Below, piece after piece: positions 31,502 through 39,016 of a DNA stretch of 39,016 nucleotides. The DNA comes from an uncultured Enterovibrio sp. (GTDB lineage: Bacteria > Pseudomonadota > Gammaproteobacteria > Enterobacterales > Vibrionaceae). The stretch spans positions 1 to 39,016 of the forward strand of contig CAMRDW010000007.1 of the NCBI GenBank assembly GCA_947041315.1. Direction: 5' to 3'. The position numbers and the translations under genes are program-made. Below the pieces are notes generated by a model. The model made no database searches and was not told the DNA's origin. It saw nothing but the letters and a program-made list of their open reading frames with translations. Each line of letters begins with the position of its first letter. Positions within the stretch are counted from its first letter, which is position 1.

Positions 31502-31628
31502 TATACCTAAGACACTTGAAGGTGGCGTAGACGGCAACGCAACGAAGCATCTCAATAAAACGGCATTCTTTGATTATGCTTAGGCGAGCGCAGCCAAGAC
31601 TTACGCCCTTTCAAAAACGAGGGATATA
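31502..31628 (-). repeat. ERIC-like element (127 bp) within nqrF-apbE gap
   Basis: TATACCTAAGACACTTGAAGGTGGCG ... CCCTTTCAAAAACGAGGGATATA. Confidence 0.87.
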
Positions 31629-31650
31629 TTATGACCAAAAGGATGAATTT

Positions 31651-32697
31651 ATGAAAAAATTGTTCTTATCGATGACATTGATAGTCACGCTCGTGGGCTT
31701 GCTTACGGCCTGTGAAAAGAAACCTCAACTCTTGCATTTTACAGGCTCCACCATGGGGACCACTTATTCCATTAAATATTTAGCTGAACCGGACTTGCCT
31801 AAAGTCGCTGAAATCCATAAAGAAATTGATGTTCGTTTGGAAAATGTGAATAAACAGATGTCAACATACCGTAAAGACTCTGAATTAAGTAAATTCAACC
31901 AGTATAAGGGAAAAGAGCCTTTTCCTGTTTCCGCTGATCTTTCGAAAGTGGTTGTTGAAGCCATCCGTATTAATTCTCTTTCTGATGGCGCATTGGATGT
32001 GACCATCGGGCCTTTGGTCAATCTTTGGGGTTTTGGTCCTGATGGACGTATTGATAAATCGCCCACCTCAGAGCAGATCACCGAAGCTAAAAAATATACT
32101 GGCCTTGAATATTTAAGCGCGGGAAATGATCATCTCATTAAAACAAACTCAGAGCTTTATGTGGATCTTTCCTCGATTGCGAAAGGATTTGCTGTCGATG
32201 CATTGTCACAGTATTTTTTTGATTTAGGGATTGGCAATTTCATGATAGAAATTGGCGGAGAGCTTCAACTCAATGGCCTTAATGACAATGGGATGCCTTG
32301 GCGAATCGCCATTGAAAAACCAACTGACGCCTCCCGTGTGGTTCAAGAAATCGTCTCACCGGGAAATATGGGAATGGCGACATCGGGGGATTATCGCAAT
32401 TATTTCGAAAACAACGGTGTTCGTTATTCTCATACGATAGATCCAAAAACCGGTAAGCCTATCCACCACGATTTGGCTTCAGTGACCGTCTTAGATCCTT
32501 CAGCCATGACGGCAGACGCTTTAGCCACGGCTTTTATGGTTATGGGGCCTGAAAAATCATTGGCTTTGGCCAATCAAGAAGACATCCCGGCTTTTTTTAT
32601 TATTAAAACAAAAACGGGCTTTAAAGACATCGCATCAGACACGTTTAGCAAATATTTGCTCTCGAGCCAGGCCACTGACGAAGTGGTTGGATTTTAA
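31651..32697 (+). CDS. apbE: FAD:protein FMN transferase (lipoprotein); start likely 31651 (ORF track 31570 runs through a repeat)
   Basis: MKKLFLSMTLIVTLVGLLTAC; FTGSTMGTTYSIKY, DGALDVTIGPLVNLWGFGP, SSIAKGFAVD, GGELQLNG. Confidence 0.95.
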   Translation: MKKLFLSMTLIVTLVGLLTACEKKPQLLHFTGSTMGTTYSIKYLAEPDLPKVAEIHKEIDVRLENVNKQMSTYRKDSELSKFNQYKGKEPFPVSADLSKVVVEAIRINSLSDGALDVTIGPLVNLWGFGPDGRIDKSPTSEQITEAKKYTGLEYLSAGNDHLIKTNSELYVDLSSIAKGFAVDALSQYFFDLGIGNFMIEIGGELQLNGLNDNGMPWRIAIEKPTDASRVVQEIVSPGNMGMATSGDYRNYFENNGVRYSHTIDPKTGKPIHHDLASVTVLDPSAMTADALATAFMVMGPEKSLALANQEDIPAFFIIKTKTGFKDIASDTFSKYLLSSQATDEVVGF

Positions 32698-32738
32698 AGA
32701 GAGCGATTAAAATAAATGGAATGGGCCGCGAGATCTTT

Positions 32739-32866
32739 TATACCTGTCGCCTTTGACGCTGCGTGGGTGTTGGCCACGCTCGCTGCGTTCAATTACATCG
32801 TTTATTTATGTACAGAGGCTTCACTCGTTTTTCGCCAACAAAGCACCTTCAATGACTTTGGGAATA
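32739..32866 (+). repeat. ERIC-like element (~128 bp) within apbE-nqrM gap, followed by a partial inverted remnant
   Basis: TATACCTGTCGCCTTTGACGCTGCGTGGGTGTTGGCC ... CACCTTCAATGACTTTGGGAATA. Confidence 0.87.
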
Positions 32867-33025
32867 TATCCTCGATATTTGAAGATGCAAAAAGGCAAAA
32901 AACCGTTGCGCAAAGACAGGTTTTGTGGGGGCTTTGATCTCGCACTGAGTTTCAACGCGTCTCCATGCGGACCGAGATATTCAGATTGTCATTAAAGAAC
33001 AAATTAAGAAATAGGAGGTGTAAAA

Positions 33026-33250
33026 ATGATCTCAACTTATCTGATCACATTTGCCGTTTTTTTGTTGGTCATCGGGGGAATGTCCATTGGTTATATTTTT
33101 CAAAGAAAAAGCATTACGGGCAGCTGTGGCGGTTTAGGGACTGTCGGTATTGAAAAAGAGTGTGATTGCCCTGAGCCTTGTGATGCACGTAAAAAACGTG
33201 AAGCTCGGGCTGAAAAAGCAGCGCAATGGGAACGAAATAAAATCATTTAA
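33026..33250 (+). CDS. nqrM: Na+-NQR maturation protein NqrM
   Basis: 74 aa; GYIFQRKSITGSCGGLGTVGIEKECDCPEPCDARKKRE, downstream of nqrF-apbE. Confidence 0.93.
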   Translation: MISTYLITFAVFLLVIGGMSIGYIFQRKSITGSCGGLGTVGIEKECDCPEPCDARKKREARAEKAAQWERNKII

Positions 33251-33252
33251 AT

Positions 33253-33291
33253 AAAGACCGCCTTTTATGAAAGGCGGTCTTTATTTTTTTA
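33253..33291 (+). terminator. Rho-independent terminator after nqrM
   Basis: AAAGACCGCCTTT..AAAGGCGGTCTTT followed by ATTTTTTT. Confidence 0.88.
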
Positions 33292-33367
33292 TTGGGTGTA
33301 TTCACGCAAACCTCTTCTGCATTTTCTGACACATCTCCTCTTTATTTTGTCTTGAAGATAATCTTCT

Positions 33368-33660
33368 TATACCCATTCCATTAAGTCGTTATACCCCTTG
33401 CCTTTGAAACTGCGTGTCTCTTGGCCGCTCTCGCTTAAGATCAATCACACAGTAGATTTATGCACTGGGCCTTCACTCGTTTTCCGAAAGCGCGCATCTT
33501 CACGTCTCTTGGGTATCCTCAGAAATTGCGCAGGAAAAATCACTGAGAACAAGGCGTGAATTGTCGATAACTGGCTATTCTAATTGAGAAATTCATAACG
33601 ATGTTTTCGCTGATTTTAACAAATAAGAATGATCAAATTTTTAATGGAATTGCCATTAAA
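33368..33660. repeat. Palindromic element family B, interrupted by an ERIC-like element
   Basis: TATACCCATTCCATTAAGTCGT + ERIC-like insert + CTCAGAAATTGCGC..GAGAAATTCATAACGATGTTTTCGCTGATTTTAACAAATAAGAATGATCAAATTTTTAATGGAAT; matches 18975-19097. Confidence 0.75.
33390..33516 (+). repeat. ERIC-like element (127 bp) nested in family B
   Basis: TATACCCCTTGCCTTTGAAACTGCGTG ... CGCATCTTCACGTCTCTTGGGTAT. Confidence 0.88.
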
Positions 33661-33752
33661 GCGACAAAAAACAAAGTGGCCTCAATTAAGCTGGGTATAT
33701 GATTAAAAAATAATCTTTTTATTCAATCAATTTATGGAAGGAAAAAAGAGAG

Positions 33753-34370
33753 ATGAATGATTTATACACTCAAGTTATCACTGTGTTTTTAGGATTTTTC
33801 GCAATAATGAACCCCATTGCAAACACCGCGGCTTTTACAGGTTTGGTCGCGGACAAAAACCGTGAAGAGCAAATCAGTATTGCGACAAAAGCGATTCTCA
33901 TTACTTTTTTTGTTATTCTTGCTTTTTCGTTACTTGGAAATGCCATTTTTCATTTATTTGCTATTACGGTACCTGCATTGAGAATTGCGGGAGGTATTTT
34001 AGTTTTTATTGTTGGGTACAATATGCTAAATGGGCACACTTCGAAATTACATTCTCCTGAAAATAATGAAGAATCGGATGTGGCAATATCGCCTTTGGCT
34101 GTGCCTCTTCTTGCTGGGCCCGGCACCATTGCCACGGCGATGAATTTTTCGTCTTCGGATGGAATGACAGGGATCATTATTACGGTGTGCGTTTTTGCTG
34201 TTTTGTGCCTTATTACTTTTGTTTGTTTTATTTTCAGTTCGAAAATTATATCCGCAATCGGAAAAAGTGGAATAAGCATCATTACACGCCTGATGGGTTT
34301 GATCCTGGCCGTTATTGGCACTCAAATGTTAATCGACGGCCTTAGATCGGCCTTTACTCACATCGCTTAA
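33753..34370 (+). CDS. MarC/UPF0056 family membrane protein
   Basis: FFAIMNPIANTAAFTGLV, LRIAGGILVFIVGYNML, PLAVPLLAGPGTIATAM. Confidence 0.9.
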   Translation: MNDLYTQVITVFLGFFAIMNPIANTAAFTGLVADKNREEQISIATKAILITFFVILAFSLLGNAIFHLFAITVPALRIAGGILVFIVGYNMLNGHTSKLHSPENNEESDVAISPLAVPLLAGPGTIATAMNFSSSDGMTGIIITVCVFAVLCLITFVCFIFSSKIISAIGKSGISIITRLMGLILAVIGTQMLIDGLRSAFTHIA

Positions 34371-34399
34371 GAAGAAAAGCCTTTTTATTCCGTCCTGAA

Positions 34400-34512
34400 G
34401 ATACCCGTCGCTTTTAAAATTGCCTGGGTGTTTCACCCCAATCACATGGTCGTTCTAGGCTCAGCGCTTTCACTTGTTTGCTGCAAGCGCGCATCTTCAA
34501 GTGTCTTGGGTT
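34400..34512 (+). repeat. ERIC-like element, shortened
   Basis: ATACCCGTCGCTTTTAAAATTGCCTGGGTG ... GCGCATCTTCAAGTGTCTTGGGTT. Confidence 0.83.
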
Positions 34513-34604
34513 GAGAAAGAATGAAAACCATCTGTTCAACAAATCAAATTTTGTGTAGGATCTTCGCTGGTTTCATTCTCCTTTCTTTTTTTGAATTTCT
34601 AACG

Positions 34605-34728
34605 ATATATCCAAGATATTTGACCTTGCATTTAGGTGCAAAGAGCGAAAAATCCCTTAGCATCGATGTTTTGTCATTGGGTTTTCGTTGCTCAGCCAGC
34701 ACGCTTACACCTTTCAAGGCGACGTGAA
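34605..34728 (-). repeat. Degenerate ERIC-like element
   Basis: TATATCCAAGATATTTGACCTTGC ... CACCTTTCAAGGCGACGTGA. Confidence 0.65.
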
Positions 34729-34807
34729 TCGCGGACATTGGATGTCTTTTATTTCATAAAAAAGAGAGGGAGGGTATTTTAAGCTCTGCGAAAAGAAGGA
34801 CAAATAA

Positions 34808-35269
34808 ATGGCAACAATATGGGTAGATGCAGATGCGTGTCCTTCTGTTATCAAAGAAATACTTTATAGGGCGGCAGACCGAACTCACACTCAGGTTATT
34901 TTTGTTGCAAACCAAGCTTTGCGTATTCCCGCTTCACTTTATCTTCGTACGGTGCAAGTTGAGAAAGGCTTTGATGTTGCAGACAACGAAATAGTAAAGC
35001 GCGTTGAAAGCGGGGATTTAGTGATCACGGCCGACATTCCCTTGGCTTCAGAAGTGGTCGATAAATGCGCTTTTGCATTAAATCCTCGGGGTGAGTTTTA
35101 CACGATAGAAAATATTCGACAGCGCCTTAATATGCGAGATTTTATGGATACCATGCGTTCGAGTGGTGTTCAAATGGGCGGGCCTCCTGCTTTAAATCAA
35201 AAAGACAGACAAAAATTTGCAAATGAATTAGATATTTACCTTCAGCGCAACAAGGCGACTCGAAAATAG
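34808..35269 (+). CDS. YaiI/YqxD family protein (UPF0178)
   Basis: [65 protein letters not shown]. Confidence 0.92.
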   Translation: MATIWVDADACPSVIKEILYRAADRTHTQVIFVANQALRIPASLYLRTVQVEKGFDVADNEIVKRVESGDLVITADIPLASEVVDKCAFALNPRGEFYTIENIRQRLNMRDFMDTMRSSGVQMGGPPALNQKDRQKFANELDIYLQRNKATRK

Positions 35270-35308
35270 CAAAAAGGAGCTTTCTTTGCTGCATTGCGTC
35301 TCCTTTTT
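35269..35308. terminator. Possible terminator after yaiI-like gene
   Basis: AAAAAGGAG ... CTCCTTTTTT. Confidence 0.5.
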
Positions 35309-35320
35309 TCAGCCCTTCCG

Positions 35321-35384
35321 CTATCCAAAAATATTTGAAGATGCAAGCAAGTAAGCCCCCCGCATATTCCAAAGCGAGGGGAAC
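35321..35384 (-). repeat. ERIC-like internal-deletion remnant upstream of dinB
   Basis: TATCCAAAAATATTTGAAGATGCAAGCAAGTAAGCCCC ... TTCCAAAGCGAGGGGAA. Confidence 0.5.
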
Positions 35385-35422
35385 ACATCATCATCAAAAA
35401 CAACATGTAAGGCTTTTCCTCT

Positions 35423-36514
35423 TTGAAATCGCAAGTGCAAGATAAAAAAAGTGCCACACGTAAAATTATTCATGTTGATATGGATTGTTTTTATGCGGCG
35501 GTTGAAATGCGCGATTGTCCCGCTCTTCGTGGGATCCCGCTTGCGATTGGAGGGGCTCAAACCCGTCGAGGGGTGATCTGTACCTGTAATTATGAGGCTC
35601 GTGCCTTTGGTGTTCGCTCTGCGATGCCGACGGCACAAGCTTTAAAATGCTGTCCTTCTCTTACTGTGCTTTCTGGAGACATGCAAAAATACAAGCGTGT
35701 TTCTTCTCAGATTCGAACAATATTTCAACGATACACGAACATAATTGAACCTCTTTCTTTGGATGAGGCCTATTTGGATGTCACGGATTGTGGGTTGTTT
35801 CAAGGCTCTGCCACGCGAATTGCAGAACATATTCGAGCAACAATCAAAGAGGAGCTTTCTTTAACCGCCTCAGCTGGAATTGCATCGGTCAAATTTATCG
35901 CGAAAGTAGCCTCGGATCTTAATAAACCTGACGGACAATGTGTTATTCGTCCTGATGAAGTGGACGCTTTTGTGAAAGGCTTGTTGCTTGAGAAAATTCC
36001 CGGAGTGGGGAAGGTAACCTTGCTTAAGCTTCATGAAATGGGATTATATAAAGGGGAAGATGTTCAATCTTTTGATAAACATATTTTATTGTCTCGTTTT
36101 GGTAAATTCGGTCACTCTCTTTGGTTACGATGTCATGGCATTGATGAAAGAAAAATTGAAACCGAACGAGTGAGAAAATCGGTGGGGGTTGAAGTGACGC
36201 TTGTTGAAGATATTCATTCTCAAACCCAGTGTAATGAGGTGCTCGCGTCTTTGCTTGAGGAAATGAAAAAACGCTTAATACGGGTTTGTCCTGATTTACA
36301 GATTGCGCGCCAAGGAGTGAAATTAAAATTTTCTGACTTTCAACAAACCACCGTTGAACATAAACAGCCTTTTTATGATGAACATCTTTTTTCTATTTTA
36401 CTGGAAGAAGCCTTCACTCGACAAAAAGGAAGAGGAATACGTTTAGTCGGTTTGACTGTGGGGCTGAATACCGCTTTTCAAACCGAAGCTGAGCAACTTT
36501 CTTTTCAATGGTAA
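35423..36514 (+). CDS. dinB: DNA polymerase IV (non-ATG start; TTG 35423 or GTG 35435)
   Basis: RKIIHVDMDCFYAAVEMRDCPALRGIPLAIGG, PLSLDEAYLDVT, SAGIASVKFIAKVASDLNKPDGQ. Confidence 0.95.
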   Translation: MKSQVQDKKSATRKIIHVDMDCFYAAVEMRDCPALRGIPLAIGGAQTRRGVICTCNYEARAFGVRSAMPTAQALKCCPSLTVLSGDMQKYKRVSSQIRTIFQRYTNIIEPLSLDEAYLDVTDCGLFQGSATRIAEHIRATIKEELSLTASAGIASVKFIAKVASDLNKPDGQCVIRPDEVDAFVKGLLLEKIPGVGKVTLLKLHEMGLYKGEDVQSFDKHILLSRFGKFGHSLWLRCHGIDERKIETERVRKSVGVEVTLVEDIHSQTQCNEVLASLLEEMKKRLIRVCPDLQIARQGVKLKFSDFQQTTVEHKQPFYDEHLFSILLEEAFTRQKGRGIRLVGLTVGLNTAFQTEAEQLSFQW

Positions 36515-36656
36515 ATAGCGGTCTTCTGGTTCTTTTGAAAATCGAGTGGGTAATGATGTATATTAATCCTGCTTATTCAATCGATTGCACTCACTTGAAG
36601 GCCCTTATAGGGACGGTATAGCAAGACTAAGCTGGACCTTATACGCTAAGGACTAA

Positions 36657-36783
36657 TATACCCGTCGCCTTTGAAACTGCGTGGGTGTTGGCTACCTTCA
36701 TTCAGCCCAATCACACAGTCGATCTATGCTCAGGGGCTTCATTCGCTTGCCGCAGGCGCGCATCTTCAATTCCTTTGGGTATA
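36657..36783 (+). repeat. ERIC-like element (127 bp)
   Basis: TATACCCGTCGCCTTTGAAACTGCGTGGGTGTTGGCT ... CGCATCTTCAATTCCTTTGGGTATA. Confidence 0.94.
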
Positions 36784-37163
36784 GGACGAATAAGCCACCC
36801 ATCCTAAAACAAGATGATAATCAGAGATTAAATTGATTCTGTATATACTTTAAATTTTCATTTAATTGCTTTAAAATCAATTTGTTGGCATGTATTGCAG
36901 TAAACGTTAATTTATACGAAACAAGCTGGATATTTCCCATATAAATTATATTTGTTTTTTACATGATCTTTGTGCAGGGTAAGATGAGGTATGTTCATTA
37001 TTTAGGCGGGCAGTTCGATCAGAAAACAGATATGTACAAAACTGAATTTGAGCCGCTTATTTAATAGTCAATATATGATGAATAAATAGACGTATTTCCC
37101 TAGAGAAACGTCCACGATCTCCACTTTGTGCAATTTTTAGTTTAAATACTAACAGGAATTACA

Positions 37164-37505
37164 ATGAAACGCAGTAATCAATTACTCCTAATTTTAGGTC
37201 TATTTGCATCAGGTGTTATCGCAAGTGAATACCGAGCTCCAATTGAAAATATAAAAGTTTATAAGACAGAATTATCTACTTTATCAATTCAAAACCTATC
37301 TAATGAAAGAATTGAAGTAGATATTTATGGTGAAAATTTTATTCTGGATTCCGTGTCTGGCATTCAGTTTGAGTGTTCTGGCTATGAAAATCTTGAACTT
37401 CAAATTAAAAATAATGATCATGACTATTTTGAAGTTCCTTGTAAGTCCCGTGTAGTGTTTACTGATTCTTTTATTAATCAAAATGCTCAGCGGGGAATGA
37501 AATGA
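37164..37505 (+). CDS. Small predicted secreted protein, unknown function
   Basis: 113 aa with N-terminal hydrophobic signal (MKRSNQLLLILGLFASGVIAS); overlaps next ORF by ATGA. Confidence 0.65.
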   Translation: MKRSNQLLLILGLFASGVIASEYRAPIENIKVYKTELSTLSIQNLSNERIEVDIYGENFILDSVSGIQFECSGYENLELQIKNNDHDYFEVPCKSRVVFTDSFINQNAQRGMK

Positions 37506-37798
37506 AAGCTCTTTTTATTTTGATTACTGTTTTTTCTTTATCTGCATGTGGACCAACTAATAATGATGGCTCATCTAAATTGACATATTCTTCTTGTAAA
37601 ATTATAAGTTCTAATGCCTTATTTGCTTCAGATCGTGATAAAGATTTAAGACAATGCTGGAATGCAGCTGGTAATGGCTATGAAAGTAAAGGAGATGCGC
37701 TTCAGTGGTGTGAGAGAGAAGTAAATGCCTACCTTTCTAAAGAATATCTTTTTGGTCACACTGTTACTTATTCAGTGGAATCGACGAATTGTGTATAA
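37502..37798 (+). CDS. Small predicted lipoprotein, unknown function
   Basis: 98 aa; lipobox LSAC; four further Cys after the lipid-anchor Cys; 4-nt overlap with upstream ORF. Confidence 0.65.
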   Translation: MKALFILITVFSLSACGPTNNDGSSKLTYSSCKIISSNALFASDRDKDLRQCWNAAGNGYESKGDALQWCEREVNAYLSKEYLFGHTVTYSVESTNCV

Positions 37799-37809
37799 AT
37801 AAAGCAAGG

Positions 37810-37903
37810 TAAATTAAAGCACCAGACGCATTAAGCGTTCTCGCTTATTAAATTTCAGGGAAAGACTAAAAATTAAAATATATGCGCTGGTGTTTTAGAT
37901 TTA
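37810..37903. repeat. Long imperfect inverted repeat downstream of the small lipoprotein
   Basis: TAAATTAAAGCACCAGACGC ... GCGCTGGTGTTTTAGATTTA with inner TAAGCG-ttct-CGCTTA hairpin. Confidence 0.5.
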
Positions 37904-38251
37904 GATTGAAATTCGGACATGAAAGAGCCAAATGTAATACAAAGATGGATATTTTAAATTAAAGTGATTTTTTAAAAGGAAATAATTTACACGGTTATTT
38001 CGAATTTGAATTTTTAATTGTAAGTTTCTTTTTTACTTCTTTTGGTTTTGCATGGAATGAAATAAAGAGAATTCTCTTTTTAAAATGGCCGAAAAATATA
38101 AAAAAGTTAAATCGAACTCCGCTTTTATGATTCATCCTGATGAATGTGAGCTGCCCTGATCAATTTCTCAAGTTAGGTAAGATATTCTGGGGGTTCTGCT
38201 TGTCTTTTATTGTATTATTCTTTCATTTTTTAAAAAAGAGGATGGGGCTAA

Positions 38252-38917
38252 GTGAAAAAAATACAGGTATACGCTTTAGGGTCGCCGAATGGAATTAAAA
38301 TTCCTATTGCATTGGAAGAAATGGGGCTTCCATATGATATCCACACTGTTGATATATTGAAAGGAGAGCAGTTTTCAACGGATTTTTTAAAGATCAATCC
38401 GAATGGGAAAATACCGGCTGTGATTGATCCGAATGGACCTTCTGGAAAAGCAATATCAATCATGGAATCGGGCGCTATTTTATTGTATCTGGCAGAAAAA
38501 TCAGGGAAATTACTGCCTCAGGATACAGCGAAAAGACACGAAGCCATTCAGTGGCTCTTTTTTCAAGCCGCAAATGTTGGACCTATGTTTGGTGCTTTTG
38601 GTCATTTTCATCTTTATGCAAAAGAACAGTGTGATCACCCTTATCCGAAAGCGAGGTTTGAAAAAGAAACAAAACGACTTCTTCGTATTTTGGATGAGAA
38701 AATCCAAGGTCAAGATTACCTTATTGGTAATGAATTCGGGATTGTAGATATTTCTCTTTTTCCGTGGGTAATGTGGCTTGATATCTTTTATAAGGCCAGT
38801 TCCCAACTCGAACTGTCTTCTTATAAAAATGTTTCGGCATGGGTGACGCGCTGTAAGGAAAGGCCAGCAACAAAGAAAGGTTTTGATGTTTACGGTTTTA
38901 ATGATGTTGGTCGATAA
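38252..38917 (+). CDS. Glutathione S-transferase family protein (GTG start)
   Basis: SPNGIKIPIALEEMGLPYDIHTVDILKGEQFSTDFLKINPNGKIPAVIDP, SIMESGAILLYLAEKSGKLLP. Confidence 0.93.
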   Translation: MKKIQVYALGSPNGIKIPIALEEMGLPYDIHTVDILKGEQFSTDFLKINPNGKIPAVIDPNGPSGKAISIMESGAILLYLAEKSGKLLPQDTAKRHEAIQWLFFQAANVGPMFGAFGHFHLYAKEQCDHPYPKARFEKETKRLLRILDEKIQGQDYLIGNEFGIVDISLFPWVMWLDIFYKASSQLELSSYKNVSAWVTRCKERPATKKGFDVYGFNDVGR

Positions 38918-39016
38918 AGCTGAGCACCAAACGATTAATGAATAACAGCGTTCATGATAAAAAGAATAAATGTGTTTGCGTATAAAGCGGAGGCATGTAG
39001 AAATATTTCTCCTTTT

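Noticed and set aside
32716-32995. Plus-strand ORFs between apbE and nqrM
   Set aside because: Translation of the ERIC-like element and its remnant.
37810-37903. Integron attC site
   Set aside because: The inverted repeat is attC-like in size, but I see no GTTRRRY/RYYYAAC core motifs. Kept only as an unexplained palindrome.
1-39016. CRISPR array
   Set aside because: The repeats are dispersed, palindromic and in both orientations, not regularly spaced short direct repeats, and no cas genes are present.
1-39016. ERIC-like family as a wholly new element class
   Set aside because: Length, TATACCC ends and interior motifs match what I recall of ERIC/IRU. The novelty lies in the subfamily's stop codons, density and nesting, not in the class.

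Overview
This window looks like a gammaproteobacterial chromosome segment. PomA/PomB, a complete Na+-NQR operon with apbE and nqrM, RlmG and an OmpK/Tsx-like porin suggest a Vibrionaceae-like source; that taxonomy is inference. Core genes read: DEAD-box helicase(-), ribH-nusB-thiL-pgpA(+), a repeat-containing lipoprotein(-), pomB/pomA(-), xseB-ispA-dxs(+), galE(+), LTA-synthase-like sulfatase and dgkA(-), thiI(+), OmpK/Tsx-like porin(-), ampG / cyclophilin / yajG-like / rlmG(-), bolA-nqrABCDEF-apbE-nqrM(+), marC-like, yaiI-like, dinB, a two-gene secreted protein/lipoprotein pair, and a GST. The most striking non-gene structure is an ERIC-like (IRU-type) palindromic element with a near-constant length of 127 bp, which fills many intergenic gaps (about 20 full, degenerate or deleted copies in 39 kb). 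Nearly all its ends carry an in-frame stop: TAT ACC CGN NNN YTT TGA on one side and TAT ACC CAA NNN NNT TGA on the other. Two convergent genes (galE and the sulfatase) terminate exactly on such codons. One copy has inserted into a second, different palindromic element (family B), and an uninterrupted family B copy elsewhere in the window serves as an empty-site reference. I found no CRISPR array, rRNA, tRNA or autonomous transposase. I did not find a clear new multi-gene system. The best unexplained items are the element biology, an internal-repeat lipoprotein, a small secreted/lipoprotein gene pair flanked by palindromes, and a palindrome upstream of nqrA.
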